From: Saprospiraceae bacterium
Lineage (GTDB): Bacteria; Bacteroidota; Bacteroidia; Chitinophagales; Saprospiraceae
Assembly (NCBI GenBank): GCA_016711125.1
Contig: JADJTQ010000012.1
Location: 310,001-374,000, forward strand
Reading direction: 5' to 3'
DNA length: 64,000 bases
The translations under genes were made by a program, and so were the position numbers. This document shows, piece after piece, positions 30,541 to 41,693 of the stretch (position 1 is the first letter of the stretch; every line of letters begins with the position of its first letter). Under the pieces are notes generated by a model. That model was not told the origin of the DNA. It made no database searches and saw nothing but the letters and a program-made list of their open reading frames with translations.

Positions 30541-32211
30541 CTAAGCTCGTGTGTTTTTTAGTTGGCGCGCGGCTACTAAAGCATCTTTAAATTCCTCAAA
30601 AATCATTTTTTGTTCAATAACTGAAGCAATATTGGATCTTTCCAATTCCTGTTGTACTTCCTGTTTGACTCCAGACAAAAGCACCTGAATACCGGCAGCA
30701 TTAAATCCCTTAATCGTATCCGATAGACTTCTGAACCCGGTTGCATCAACAAAGGGTACGTATCGCATTCTCAATATCACGATTTCCGGCCGGTAGTTGA
30801 TTTGTGACAAAGTATCCTGAAAATGTCTGGATGCGCCGAAAAATAATGGACCATTTATTTCATACACCATGATCTCTTTAGGAATATCGTCATACATTTC
30901 ATCCAACACAATTTCTTCCTCATTTACCGACGTAGATTCGCCATATACCGCTTCTATCGTTAATGATTCGCTCATTCTTTTCATAAACAGGAAGCTGGAC
31001 AAGACGATACCAATTTCAATAGCAATTACAAGATCAAAAACTACCGTAAAAAAGAAAGTTACAAGGAGTATGATGATATCGGTTTTATTACCTCTGAGAA
31101 TGGAAATAAAATGTCTCCATTCACTCATATTGTAAGCTACAACGATCAATATTCCTGCAAGTGTGGCCAGGGGAATTAATTTAGCGAGAGGTGCAAAGAC
31201 CAGCATGATCAGGAGCAAGACAAGCGCATGGATGATGCCAGCTACGGGAGTTCTACCGCCATTCTTGACATTGGTTGCCGTGCGAGCTATCGCTCCTGTG
31301 GCTGGGATTCCGCCAAATAATGATGAAAAAACATTTGCCACCCCCTGGGCTACCAGTTCCATATTCGACCTGTGTCTCGTACCAATCATACCATCTGCAA
31401 CAACGGCACTCAATAGCGATTCGATACTTCCGAGAAGTGCGATAGCCAGGGCTGGTTGCAGCAGGCCTCTGATGGTCTCAAAGTTAACTTTAGGAATCTG
31501 AGGTAAGGACAAATGATTCGGTATTTCACCAAATCTTGATTCAATCGTATCAACCGGTAGACTAAAGTGTGAGACGGCTAAAGTGCCTAAAATTATTGCG
31601 ATGATAGATCCTGGTATCTTTGTCGTAATCTTTTTAAAGAAAATGGTGATAAAAATGGTAGACGAAGCGATGACGAGTGCGATCCAATTGATTCCTTTAA
31701 AATGATGACCGTAGGCAATCCATTTCTCGATAAAATTAGATGGCACTGCATCCATTTGCAATCCAAAAAAGTCCTTGATTTGTGAACTAAAAATGATCAC
31801 TGAAATGCCGGATGTAAATCCAACAATAAGCGGATAGGGAAAGTACTTCAATAGGTTACCAAGTTTGAGCAACCCCATACCAATGATCAGGAAACCGGCC
31901 ATAAAAGTGGCAATGGTTAGTCCATCAACACCATACTTCTCGACAATGCCATAAATAATGACAATAAAAGCTCCGGTGGGGCCCCCTATTTGCACCCGGC
32001 TACCGCCTAAAATCGATATGACAAAACCTGCTACAATAGCCGTGATCAGACCTTTTTCAGGAGAAACACCGGATGCAATACCAAAAGCGATAGCCAGAGG
32101 TAGTGCCACAATGCCCACGATAATCCCAGACATGATATCCCGGACGATTTGCTCTTTGCTGATCCCTTGTTGGATCAGGGTAAAAAGCTTCGGAACAAAA
32201 TCCTGCTTCAT
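30541..32211 (-). CDS. SulP-family anion transporter with STAS domain
   Basis: The 556-residue protein has the normal SulP layout: a membrane domain of about 12-14 helices with IVRDIMSGIIVGIVALPLAIAFGIASG at the N-terminus and the NVFSSLFGGIPATGAIARTATN signature, then a cytoplasmic STAS domain (about residues 440-550, EIMVYEINGPLFFGAS, VPFVDATGFRSL). The family carries sulfate, bicarbonate or other anions; the substrate here is unknown. This copy is intact, unlike the second SulP gene at 52936. Confidence 0.93.
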   Translation of the reverse strand: MKQDFVPKLFTLIQQGISKEQIVRDIMSGIIVGIVALPLAIAFGIASGVSPEKGLITAIVAGFVISILGGSRVQIGGPTGAFIVIIYGIVEKYGVDGLTIATFMAGFLIIGMGLLKLGNLLKYFPYPLIVGFTSGISVIIFSSQIKDFFGLQMDAVPSNFIEKWIAYGHHFKGINWIALVIASSTIFITIFFKKITTKIPGSIIAIILGTLAVSHFSLPVDTIESRFGEIPNHLSLPQIPKVNFETIRGLLQPALAIALLGSIESLLSAVVADGMIGTRHRSNMELVAQGVANVFSSLFGGIPATGAIARTATNVKNGGRTPVAGIIHALVLLLIMLVFAPLAKLIPLATLAGILIVVAYNMSEWRHFISILRGNKTDIIILLVTFFFTVVFDLVIAIEIGIVLSSFLFMKRMSESLTIEAVYGESTSVNEEEIVLDEMYDDIPKEIMVYEINGPLFFGASRHFQDTLSQINYRPEIVILRMRYVPFVDATGFRSLSDTIKGFNAAGIQVLLSGVKQEVQQELERSNIASVIEQKMIFEEFKDALVAARQLKNTRA

Positions 32212-32346
32212 ATTTGCTTAAAAGGTAACAAAGCTATGGTAATTCATGTAAGGTTATGCGATTTTTTCACTGAATCTTCCGGCTGCCACATCAACCTTAC
32301 GACCACTAAACTATTTGTACTTTCATTGTCACTTAAAGTCGCGGTC

Positions 32347-34472
32347 ATGAAAAGAAATTACAGACAAATCTTACTTATTTTCTTGGTGTCGATTGGTTTG
32401 TCAAGCAGTCACTATGCTCAAGATGAATATGATTTAGAGGATATACTGTCTTATCCTTTTCCTAATGAACTCGTCTCGGCAAAAAAGGTCCAACGAATTG
32501 CCTGGGCGATGAATGAAGAAGGTCATCGCAATATTTTTGTTACCGAGGCCCCTTCATTTCAACCCCGCCGGATCACAAACTATCACGAAGACGATGGTCA
32601 GGAAATAAGTCAGGTGCAAATCTCCGATGACGGGATCTGGGTAGTGTATGTGAGAGGTGGAGATTTCGGATCTAATTGGGACGACGATAAACCTGTGAAC
32701 CCGGCTTTTCAGCCCATTGCGGAAAAAGTAGCAATATGGTCAATCCCCTTTGCTGGTGGAGAACCTATCAGGATTGATGAAGGTATCTCACCTATTATTA
32801 GTCCTGATGGTGGCAAAGTGGCATATATAAAAAGTGGTCAGATCTATTTGGCATCTCTTGGTGGCGCACCTAAGCCAACCCAAATAGTTGAAAACCGGGG
32901 TCGGCAGTCCGACCTGAATTGGTCACCTGATGGCCGCCGGTTAGCCTTCGTATCTTATCGAAACGATCATTCATTTATTGGGATATATCGAGATTCAGTT
33001 AGTGCATTGATCTGGGTTGATCCTTCTTTCCAACACGATTTCTCACCCCGATGGTCACCAGATGGCAAAAGCATCGTTTTTGTCAGACAGGCTGGTTCTG
33101 GGGGTGTGCAAGATAGTTTACTGGCCAGTATACCTGATCCATTTTCATTGGTGTCTTTTGATCTCACCACCCAGCAGCGCAGGATCATCTGGAATTCACC
33201 CAACACGATGCGAGGTTCACTGCCTTCAACCCATGGAGGAGTCAACTTGCATTGGGGGGAGGAACAAATCATTTTCCTGTCATATCATGATGGTTGGCCC
33301 CATTTGTTTTCAATATCACCCGAAGGAGGTCAGGCACGTTGTCTCACGGAAGGCAATTATATGGTAGAATATGTCTCGTTTCATCCGGATGGTAACAACA
33401 TTTTGGCATCCGCCAATACTGGGCCGAATGCAGCAGATATCGATCGAAGGCACATCCTGGAGGTTGATCTTAAACTCCAACAGACTAAAGTGCGCACTCC
33501 GGGAACCGGAAACGAGTGGTCTCCCCTCTATATCTCAAACAGCCGTAACTTTACGTATATCAGCGCTTCAGCTCAGCAACCTCCACTAGTGGCCGTTCAA
33601 TTGACCAACCAGGGCGAACCAATGATGATTACTAAGTCGTTAGTTCCATCTAAATTTCCCCAAATGAGTTTGGTGACCCCAACGCAGGTAATCTTTGATG
33701 CTCCTGATGGAACTGCCATTCATGCCATACTTTTTAAACCGGAAGGAGCCGAAGGGAAAATGCCTGCTGTCATTTATGTGCATGGCGGTCCTCCAAGACA
33801 AATGTTATTAGGTTGGCACTATTCATCCTACTATGCGAATGCTTACGCACTGAATCAATATCTGGCAAGTCAGGGCTTTGCTGTACTGGCTGTCAATTAC
33901 CGATTAGGTATTGGCTATGGATATGAATTTCATCAACCTACTGATGGTGGGGTCAGAGGTGCTTCCGAGTACCAGGATATCAAAGCGGCGGGAGATTGGT
34001 TGGCCAAACAGCATTTTGTGATGCTGAAAAAATTGGTATTTATGGAGGTTCTTATGGAGGCTATCTCACTGCCATGGCTCTCGCTCGCGATTCAAAGCTT
34101 TTTGCTGCGGGGGTTGATATACACGGGGTACATGATCGAACGATAAACCGCACTTCTTCATATCTTTTTCCTGATCGATACGAGAAAGCCCCTGATGCGG
34201 AAGCATTTCGAGAGATCGCTTGGCAATCATCTCCCGTTTCGAGTGTAGATGGATGGACGTCTCCCGTGTTGATTATCCATGCCGACGACGATAGAAATGT
34301 TGCCTTTAGTCAAAGTACCGATTTAGTGCAGCGACTTCTCAAGAAAAAAGTTGATATTGAAACTATGGTGATTGTGGACGATACCCATCATTTCATGCTC
34401 CATAGCAATCAATTGCAAGTTAATGCAGCAGCAAGCGATTTTTTGATCCGAAGACTAAAGCACTCCAGGTGA
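32347..34472 (+). CDS. S9-family serine peptidase with TolB-like propeller, frameshifted
   Basis: The frame from the ATG at 32347 has a signal peptide and PD40/TolB beta-propeller repeats (NWSPDGRRLAFVS, RWSPDGKSIVFV). It then enters a prolyl-oligopeptidase-type hydrolase (PAVIYVHGGPP). A second frame (33996-34472) holds the catalytic core: Ser in GGSYGG, Asp in IIHADDDRN and His in DDTHHFML. One lost base near 34009-34012 separates them (LAKQ then AFCDAEKIG). The joined protein of about 708 residues should be a periplasmic peptidase. Confidence 0.9.
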
Positions 34473-35005
34473 AACTCGAACAAGCCATTCATTTAATCCA
34501 ACCGGGCGTATCTGATCAAACATCAATTTGGGCTGACTTAGGTGCGGGATCGGGTATTTTCACATTGGCTCTCAATGAGATTTTGGGATTTGGAGGCGTT
34601 GTCTTTGCTGTAGATCAACGCCTGGACATCCTCAGAAATCAACTCAAGATCCAATACAGTCGAGCGACCATTCATCTCTATGAAGAAAACTTCACCAATC
34701 CTATGCCTTTCCTGCCTCCATTGGATGGCATTTTGATGGCCAATACGCTACATTATGTGCGCGATCAAGAATCATTTCTCAGTAATTTACGTGATTCACA
34801 CCTGAAACCGGGAGGTACTCTTTTAGTGGTCGAATATGATCACGACATGGCTGACCAATGGGTACCTTATCCTTTGCCTCTCCCCTATTTTGAAAGGCTA
34901 GCTAGTAAAATTGGCCTCAGCCTGCCTGAGGAAATAGGACGGCAAAAGTCAATTTATGGCAATCAGGACCTATATGCTGCTTATTGTCATAAAGGGTCGT
35001 TGTGA
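34469..35005 (+). CDS. Class I SAM-dependent methyltransferase
   Basis: The GTG start overlaps the TGA of the S9 peptidase gene, so the two are translationally coupled. The 178-residue protein has the Rossmann motifs WADLGAGSGIFTLAL (SAM loop), VFAVDQ (acidic residue for ribose), DGILMANTLHYV and HLKPGGTLLVVEYD. A conserved aromatic tail follows. The substrate is not evident; the pairing with a peptidase may be chance. Confidence 0.88.
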   Translation: MKLEQAIHLIQPGVSDQTSIWADLGAGSGIFTLALNEILGFGGVVFAVDQRLDILRNQLKIQYSRATIHLYEENFTNPMPFLPPLDGILMANTLHYVRDQESFLSNLRDSHLKPGGTLLVVEYDHDMADQWVPYPLPLPYFERLASKIGLSLPEEIGRQKSIYGNQDLYAAYCHKGSL

Positions 35006-35239
35006 TCAGGATGGTTAGTAAAGAGTTTGCCATAATCGAGGATTATCTAATTTCAACGACACTGGCTTTTCCTATCAATGTTAAATTTAAGCAAATCACC
35101 TGATTTGTTCAAAATGAAAAATGAACTTTGCCAGCTTCACAGTTCATCGCCCTAAACAAAGGCACTTATTTACCTTAGCTTTATAAAACAAACAAAGCTT
35201 AACAATGAGTAGATGCTCACAAAAAGAAAGGCTACAACC

Positions 35240-35512
35240 TCATCTTTTATGTATACGAGAAAGTTCAGCTAATAATTTCTCCTGCTTTGTGTAATGAGAT
35301 GTTCCTACAAAATATAGTATAACAAGTGGCAATCCCACAAATAAGTTAGCATTCGTTTCTGACATTCTTGATTCAAGGATAAGATCGAAGAAGCTTCTAA
35401 TGTTGAAGTAAAACAACAAACAAATCGTTCCAATGGCTCGATACTCCATTTTAGTGAGCCCAAATGACAGTTGCTTCCAGAAAATATAGAAATTCCTAAA
35501 TAGCCAATTCAT
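35240..35512 (-). CDS. Small membrane protein of unknown function
   Basis: From an internal ATG (MNWLFRNFYIFWKQL) the frame encodes 90 residues with two hydrophobic segments (IGTICLLFYFNI and LFVGLPLVILYFVG) and a charged tail (KQEKLLAELSRIHKR). The frame stays open upstream to 35704, but that extension is less protein-like. I do not recognise a family. Confidence 0.5.
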   Translation of the reverse strand: MNWLFRNFYIFWKQLSFGLTKMEYRAIGTICLLFYFNIRSFFDLILESRMSETNANLFVGLPLVILYFVGTSHYTKQEKLLAELSRIHKR

Positions 35513-35690
35513 TATTCCAATATCAATTCCTCCCAGGAGGGTGATCACATTGCTGCGGATTACCGTTGTGCGAGATGCAAACGTTCCCTTTGCATTATAC
35601 GCAGCTGAAATTAGCTGAAATATCAATTTCCTCCAAATCACTTTGGTTGCAAACCCCCATAAATCTACATTCGCAAGGGACACATTCATT

Positions 35691-35837
35691 CTAAAAAGTA
35701 ACATGCAGGAACTGATCCACCATCAGATCTACCCCAGTAAACCTGATATCACAAAGATGGTCCTTTTGCGAGTATTCAAATCTCCAGGCACCGGCTGAGT
35801 CCGTTAGACCCTGCCTTACAGATGGCAAATGAAGATT
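35691..35837 (-). pseudogene. Possible coding remnant
   Basis: A minus-strand frame of 48 codons without a start reads like real protein (GLTDSAGAWRFEYSQ, CDIRFTGVDLMVDQFLHVTF) and ends at TAG. I do not recognise the family. It could be the last piece of a lost gene, or chance. Confidence 0.25.
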
Positions 35838-35911
35838 TCAATCATTAACTAATCGACTCAATAAAAACAAGCAAGGACCATCTCAAATATCAGTGGAGAT
35901 ACCGACGTCAT

Positions 35912-37033
35912 TCATTTCCTCCCCATAAACAAAATGTCCTGTGGAATAGTGAGACTATAGTCATTAGCATTAAAGACTCCGAATCCGCCACTTTTAAAGT
36001 CCCAAGCAGTCCAGGCGATCTGATGTAATTCTAATAGGCTGATCAAATCGTGATACCATTGGTCTCTCATTGAGGCGGCGACCGTATTGAGACAGCCAAA
36101 TTCACCGCAATACAATTGAAGATTGAGTTCTCTGGCTTTGTCCAAGGCTGGTTTTATTTTATTTTCCAAATATGATTTATCAATCACCTCTCTTGTATAT
36201 GGACGAATTTGATCCCTGACATTTTTTGGTAAACCTACGGTGTCTTTAGCCGCCACCGGAATACCTGGATATTTCACGGGTCCCTGGTAATCCTTAATGT
36301 TTGTCCAGGAAGCTTTATAGTGAGTAATGATATGCGGATGATAAAAATGAAAGCTCAGTACAATATTAGGATCATCTTTAGGAATAGTCAGGTAAGGAAA
36401 ATAATCTGCATTTTGCCATCGATTTGGTCCGATAAAAATGATCCGATTAGGTTCATTCTTTCGGACGGCATCGTAAGCCAGTTTGTACACTTTATTCCAA
36501 TCATCATGATCTTTCGCCACCGACTCATTTAATAATTCATAAGCAACATTTTCACGAGGATAATTTTTCAATTCTTCCGACAATTGAGTCCATAAATTCG
36601 CAAACTTCTTCTGTTCTTCGACTTCTTTAAATAATGGCGGATCTTCATCTAAGAAATAATGTGATCGTATGATGTGTAGATCCACAATGGCTTTTAAATG
36701 GTATTCCTCCATCCACTTAAGCGCATTGTGCAAGAGTTCGAAGGCCTCCACTTCTTTTTGTCCATCCTCACTCCACATCTGAACTTCGTCAATCGGAATC
36801 CTTATGTGATCGAAACCCGCCTTTGCAGCCATCATTACATCCTTTTTAGTAAAATGTGCCTTTCGATCCGTGCCTCTCACCTTACTTTGCGAGAGCCAGT
36901 GACTAATATTGACTCCCCGGTGTATGTCAAATACCCGGGCGGTCGTGGGTGGGTTTTGTGATATACTATTGTTGGCTATTATCGACAAGCTGAACATCAG
37001 TATAAGCCAGCAAGAAGACTTAAAGTATTTCAT
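35912..37033 (-). CDS. Glycoside hydrolase family 5-like enzyme
   Basis: The 373-residue protein has a signal peptide (residues 1-25). A TIM barrel with clan A features follows: RGVNISHWLS, AGFDHIRIPID, KAIVDLHI, the acid/base Glu170 in YELLNES, SFHFYHPHIITH, and the nucleophile Glu311 in YCGEFG, then WTAWDFKSGGFGVF. GH5 enzymes cleave beta-glycans such as cellulose or mannan. No CBM or T9SS sorting domain is present, so it is probably periplasmic or released. No partner genes are adjacent. Confidence 0.9.
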   Translation of the reverse strand: MKYFKSSCWLILMFSLSIIANNSISQNPPTTARVFDIHRGVNISHWLSQSKVRGTDRKAHFTKKDVMMAAKAGFDHIRIPIDEVQMWSEDGQKEVEAFELLHNALKWMEEYHLKAIVDLHIIRSHYFLDEDPPLFKEVEEQKKFANLWTQLSEELKNYPRENVAYELLNESVAKDHDDWNKVYKLAYDAVRKNEPNRIIFIGPNRWQNADYFPYLTIPKDDPNIVLSFHFYHPHIITHYKASWTNIKDYQGPVKYPGIPVAAKDTVGLPKNVRDQIRPYTREVIDKSYLENKIKPALDKARELNLQLYCGEFGCLNTVAASMRDQWYHDLISLLELHQIAWTAWDFKSGGFGVFNANDYSLTIPQDILFMGRK

Positions 37034-37233
37034 GATTTAGAGATTGAGTTAGAGGTGTCTTAAGCACCCAATTTTTCATTTTAGAGTAAATTACAAAATC
37101 ACCTAAAAATGGCTTAGATGATTCTGCTCATTGCTTCTGAAAGCTACATAAAGGTGTGGTTTCGATTCAAGGCTAAAACTCTGAATCAGCTAGCAAATTT
37201 GTACCTTCAAGGCAAGAATCAGATCTATCAAAT

Positions 37234-38872
37234 ATGAAAAAGTTATGCGCTCTAGCTGTCGTGTGGTATCTATTTGCTTGTCAAAGCCCGGCTCCTGACC
37301 TACCTCAACCCTCCCCGGCTTTAGGAGTACTGCATCACCAATTTACCATAAGTGAAGCCGCGAGGCCTTTTTTTTGAAAAAGGGTTGTTGATGCTCCATA
37401 GTTTTGAATACGACGATGCTCATGAAGCATTTCAGATGGCCATTGCGGCTGATTCAAGTCAGCTCATGTGCTATTGGGGTGATGTAATGACCCAATATAG
37501 AGCACTTTGGGGTCTTCAGGATATTGATAAAGGGCGATCAATTATTGCTATGGTGGGTTCTACTGAAGAAACTCGCCTGGCTCACGCTAAAGATAGCCTT
37601 GAGCGAGATTTCTGGCAAGGTGTCGAAATGTTATTTGGGGAGGGTGAATTGTTGAGCCGCAATAAAATGTTTTGTGAACATATGGGTCACCTTTATGAAA
37701 AATATCCAGATAATGAAGAGGTTGCAGCCTTTTATTCAATTAGTTTGCTTTGGGCTGGTGACCCTGAATCTGCTAAGGAAAAAGCATTGCTTTCAGCCCA
37801 GGTGGCAGATGGAATTTTAAAACACAATCCAAACCATCCGGGAGCATTACATTACAAAATTCACGCCTACGACAATCCTGAGTTTGCAAAAGAAGCAAAA
37901 CAGGCAGCGGATCTTTACTCGAAAGTGGCTCCCGATGCTACTCATGCCTTGCATATGCCATCACATATTTATCTGGCTTTGGGTTTGTGGGATGATGTTG
38001 TTGCTACCAATGAAGCTTCCTACGCTGCATCTGTTGCCCGCATGGAACGAAAAAATCTGGGTGATGATGCTCGTGGTTATCATTCATATGCCTGGTTGAA
38101 TTATGGATATATTCAGCAGGGGCGATACCATGATGCTGAGAAGCTTCTTACTGACATGTACAAATATGTCGCAAGAGCACCCAATCAAAGCTCAAGAAGC
38201 TACCTGATCACCATGCAAAATGCACTACTGGCCGAGTCTCCCCAGTGGCCTGCAGATTTGACTCCTCTTTTTGAGATAAAAACCGACGATCTGAGTATTG
38301 TTTCAGAGGCGGCACATGCTTTCTTTTTAGCTCACTGGGCTTACCGGGAGAGTGATGCTAGCACAATAAAGGAACAGATAGAACAATTAAACCTAAAGGT
38401 CAACAATGCTGCATTACAAATAGGTGAAAATGGAGTGGCCATGTGCAGTGCAGGGACTACCCGTTATGCTCCAAATAAAAATTCCATCCAAATAGCCAGA
38501 ACATTGCTACTTCAGATGGAATCATTTGCCGCCCAATTGCATGGTGACCAAGACATGTACGTCAAGAAATTACAGGAGGCGGTCCAGCTTGAATCCGAAA
38601 CCGAATATTCATTTGGCCCACCAGATATCTCATTACCTTCCTTCGAACAGTATGGTTATTGGCTTTTGAAAAACGTTCAACCAGAGGAAGCATTAAATCA
38701 ATTTAATAAAAGTCTGGAAAGAGCACCGAGGAGAGTACAGGCCTTACGAGGTAAAATGAATGCGTTAGAAATGCTGAATCGCTCGAGTGAGGCTCAGAAA
38801 ATACAGGAAGAATTAAAAGAGATCTGGTCAAAAGCCGATGAAGCCGCATTGAGATATATTGCTTCCATTTAA
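37234..38872 (+). CDS. TPR-repeat lipoprotein, frameshifted
   Basis: A lipoprotein signal begins at the ATG at 37234 (lipobox LFAC). The frame breaks in a run of eight T at 37368-37375: with seven T it reads FFEKGLLMLHSFEYDDAHEAF and continues to 38872. The joined product of about 545 residues is built from TPR-like helix pairs (LYEKYPDNEEVAAFYSIS, HALHMPSHIYLALGLWDD, EALNQFNKSLERAP). Such lipoproteins act as envelope scaffolds or binding proteins. The DUF885 gene follows 16 bases downstream and is probably co-transcribed. Confidence 0.85.
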
Positions 38873-38888
38873 GTTTTCCCGGTGCCTT

Positions 38889-40628
38889 ATGAATCCTTTC
38901 ACGACCATCCTTTTACTCGCTACGCTGGCATTGGATTCCAATCGAATATTCGGTCAATCCGAGCCGGCAAATCAACGCCTGAGTCAGATTTTCGAAAAGA
39001 CAAACCTGCACAATAGAGAAAAAAAAGACAAACAATTTGATGATGTATCGGAAGCGGCCCAGCAAAAAGAAGCTGATTTTATCGGGCAGATATTAACGGA
39101 TTTAAAATCGATCGATATTGCTCAATTAAGCAAATCAGATCGCATCAACTTTGAAGTCTTCAGATACCAGCAACAAAATGAGTTAGACGTCATTAGGCAC
39201 AAAATGTATCTAATACCATTCAATGCCGAAGGAGGATTTTATAACCAGTTGTCGTATACCATCAGAGATCATTATGCAACAGCAAAGGAATATCAAAAGT
39301 ACAATGCGAGATTGAAAGCCTATCCTGCCTTTTTTCGATCCAATATTGAGCTGATGAAAAAGGGAATTCACTCCGGGGTGGTGGCGCCAAAAATTACGGC
39401 AGCAAACTACAAAGGTTTGATTCAGCCATTTACTGATCCGGAAATTGAAAAGAATATTTTCTTTAAACCTTATTTGAAAAACTCTCTGGAGTTTGATAGG
39501 GATTCATTTGAGATTCTGAAAAAAGAAGTCGTCAATATCATTCAGGATAGCCTCTTGCCTTTATATGAATCATTCAATGCATTTATGCATGATGAATATA
39601 TACCAAAATGCAGAGACAAGATCGGCATCGCAGAGATACCCGGTGGTAAAGCTTTGTATGAGCAGCGAATATCATACTTCTCAAGTCTCGATATGTCTCC
39701 GGATGAAGTATTTGACCAGGGTCAGCAAGAGGTGAAAAGAATACGTGCTGAAATGGAGGAGATAATCAAGCAAGTTGATTTTTCGGGTACTTTCACTGAA
39801 TTTCTTGAATTTCTTCGTACGGATCCACAGTTTTATGCCAAAGAGCCTAAGGAGCTACTGATGCATGCATCGTATATCGCCAAAAAAATTGACGGTCTTC
39901 TACCTCAATATTTCAACAAACTACCCCGGTTATCCTATGGCGTGATGCCGGTACCTGATGCGATTGCTCCAAATTACACAGGCGGACGTTATTCGGGAGG
40001 ATCCTGGGATAGTCATTCTGCCGGTAATTATTGGGTAAACACATTTAAGCTCGAAAGCCGGCCACTTTATGTTTTACCCTCCCTTACCCTACATGAAGCA
40101 GTACCAGGTCATCATCTTCAGATCGCCCTGTCGCAAGAGATGGAAAATCTGCCGGACTTTCGAAGCCATACCTACATTAGTGCATTTGGTGAGGGATGGG
40201 CTCTTTACACTGAATGGCTGGGAAACGAAATGGGCATTTACGAAACTCCTTACGAACAATTTGGTCGTCTCACGTATGAGATGTGGCGGGCTTGCCGGCT
40301 GGTTGTAGACGTCGGCATGCACTACAAAGGCTGGAGCCGTGAAAAGGCTTTTAACGTGCTCTCTACAAATACCGCACTTTCAATACATGAATGCAATACC
40401 GAAATTGATCGATACATCGGTTGGCCAGGACAGGCAGTTTCATACAAAATCGGAGAGCTCACTATCCGGGACCTGCGGAAGAAATGTGAGGCAGAATTGG
40501 GCGATCGATTTGATCTGCGAAAATTTCATGATAAAGTGCTTGAAAATGGATCGATTCCGCTTTATGTTTTGACATCAGTCATTGACGAATTTATCCGGGA
40601 TGAACAAGGTAACCTCGAAAAGCCCTGA
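38889..40628 (+). CDS. DUF885-family protein (putative metallopeptidase)
   Basis: From the ATG at 38889 the product has 579 residues with a signal peptide (ends near IFGQ). The DUF885 core is clear: SYFSSLDMSPDEVFDQGQQEV, ALHEAVPGHHLQ-like zinc motif (LHEAVPGHHLQ), GEGWALYTEWLG, and YIGWPGQAVSYKIGE. Members resemble gluzincin peptidases. The role is inferred from the HExxH-like motif. It follows the TPR lipoprotein closely. Confidence 0.9.
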   Translation: MNPFTTILLLATLALDSNRIFGQSEPANQRLSQIFEKTNLHNREKKDKQFDDVSEAAQQKEADFIGQILTDLKSIDIAQLSKSDRINFEVFRYQQQNELDVIRHKMYLIPFNAEGGFYNQLSYTIRDHYATAKEYQKYNARLKAYPAFFRSNIELMKKGIHSGVVAPKITAANYKGLIQPFTDPEIEKNIFFKPYLKNSLEFDRDSFEILKKEVVNIIQDSLLPLYESFNAFMHDEYIPKCRDKIGIAEIPGGKALYEQRISYFSSLDMSPDEVFDQGQQEVKRIRAEMEEIIKQVDFSGTFTEFLEFLRTDPQFYAKEPKELLMHASYIAKKIDGLLPQYFNKLPRLSYGVMPVPDAIAPNYTGGRYSGGSWDSHSAGNYWVNTFKLESRPLYVLPSLTLHEAVPGHHLQIALSQEMENLPDFRSHTYISAFGEGWALYTEWLGNEMGIYETPYEQFGRLTYEMWRACRLVVDVGMHYKGWSREKAFNVLSTNTALSIHECNTEIDRYIGWPGQAVSYKIGELTIRDLRKKCEAELGDRFDLRKFHDKVLENGSIPLYVLTSVIDEFIRDEQGNLEKP

Positions 40629-40828
40629 TTGACGCATAAAAAAAGTATTCATTATTGATTATGGAGAAAGTTATATATGGTTCTAGAAATGACTCTTTAA
40701 GTGCTAATTGACCATGCACTTAATTAAAAATCAAGGAACTGAGCCTGGCACCACCACCTTACTCTTTTTTTAGCCTTAGGCAATGGTTTGTCATTCATTG
40801 TATCATCGATCTGTTACTTGCGATACCA

Positions 40829-41137
40829 ATGTTCCTGTTTCCAGGAGAAGTGATATCGCTCCTTCAGTGGCCGTATTTTGATCCGCTTACCACGCGTTTG
40901 GTCGCTGCAGCACTGATGGGTATCGGTCTGGAATCTTTTCTGGGTCGAAATGCTCAACTGACTCACTTCCGAGGTATGCTTAGGCTGAAATTGATATGGT
41001 CAGGAACAGCGACCCTTGCGATCTTCATCACAATGTTTGCCATGACATATCCACCCCTTACAGGTTATTTATTGACGATCATTTTTGCAGGATTCCATTC
41101 TGTGTGGTGGTTCTGGTACCGTCAAGTCAATAAGTAA
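40829..41137 (+). CDS. Small integral membrane protein, N-terminus uncertain
   Basis: The 102 residues have three to four hydrophobic helices (LVAAALMGIGLESFLGRN, LIWSGTATLAIFITMFAM, LLTIIFAGFHSVWWFWY). The same frame continues upstream as protein-like sequence (SLRQWFVIHCIIDLLLAIP) with no ATG or GTG. An ATG at 40714 would reach it if the seven-T run at 40765-40771 had one T fewer. The family is an uncharacterised four-helix type found in many bacteria. Confidence 0.65.
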   Translation: MFLFPGEVISLLQWPYFDPLTTRLVAAALMGIGLESFLGRNAQLTHFRGMLRLKLIWSGTATLAIFITMFAMTYPPLTGYLLTIIFAGFHSVWWFWYRQVNK

Positions 41138-41527
41138 CTATTTAACCCAGTAGTCGACTACGGTGACCTTATCCAGGTGAGGTCCAAGTTTGCCCCCGAA
41201 AGCCTTATGAGCTGGGTGTATCAAATAGGCATCCCTGTCTGCTTCACTTTTAAAACTCATTACAAAACAATGGGTCAAGCCTTGATTAAGCCCTTCCGGA
41301 CTATTGTTTTCGCCCCATTCAAACGATTTGATTTCTTTAATTTCCTTTGGCAAATTGGCGAATGCCTGGCAAATCATATCCACGTCAGCAATGGATGAAG
41401 CATCTTTAAATTTGAAGAGTACCGTGTGCTTCAAAACTTGATCCATTTCTGAGTTCTCAAGGGTATACGTCATACCAATTAATACCGGCAAACCAATGAT
41501 CAGTAAAGATTTTAACCAATTTTTCAT
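41138..41527 (-). CDS. Dabb-family (stress-responsive A/B barrel) protein
   Basis: The 129-residue protein has an N-terminal hydrophobic signal, then one ferredoxin-like Dabb domain: LKHTVLFKFKDASSIADV, LPKEIKEIKSFEWGEN, THCFVMSFKSEADRDAYLIHPAHKAF. Dabb proteins are small dimeric barrels; most have no known substrate. It is convergent with the membrane protein gene ending at 41137, with no gap. Confidence 0.88.
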   Translation of the reverse strand: MKNWLKSLLIIGLPVLIGMTYTLENSEMDQVLKHTVLFKFKDASSIADVDMICQAFANLPKEIKEIKSFEWGENNSPEGLNQGLTHCFVMSFKSEADRDAYLIHPAHKAFGGKLGPHLDKVTVVDYWVK

Positions 41528-41670
41528 ATGCTATCAATAGATAATGTGTTAAATAGTCCCCTTAATACGCTTTTTGCATTTATTTGGTAAGTGCCCAAGG
41601 TCAACCGTAGTCCATTCTAGCTTGACCACCCTTTCTAATGAATTATTCTGCAATAAACAAAAATGACCGA

Positions 41671-41693
41671 TGAAATCTTGTTTTAAGATTTCA
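41671..41693. other. Perfect inverted repeat in a divergent promoter region
   Basis: TGAAATCTT and AAGATTTCA form a nine-base perfect stem around GTTTT, followed by a T-rich stretch. It lies between the divergent Dabb and DUF3078 genes, so it is not a simple gene-end terminator. It could be an operator or a structured leader. Confidence 0.45.
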
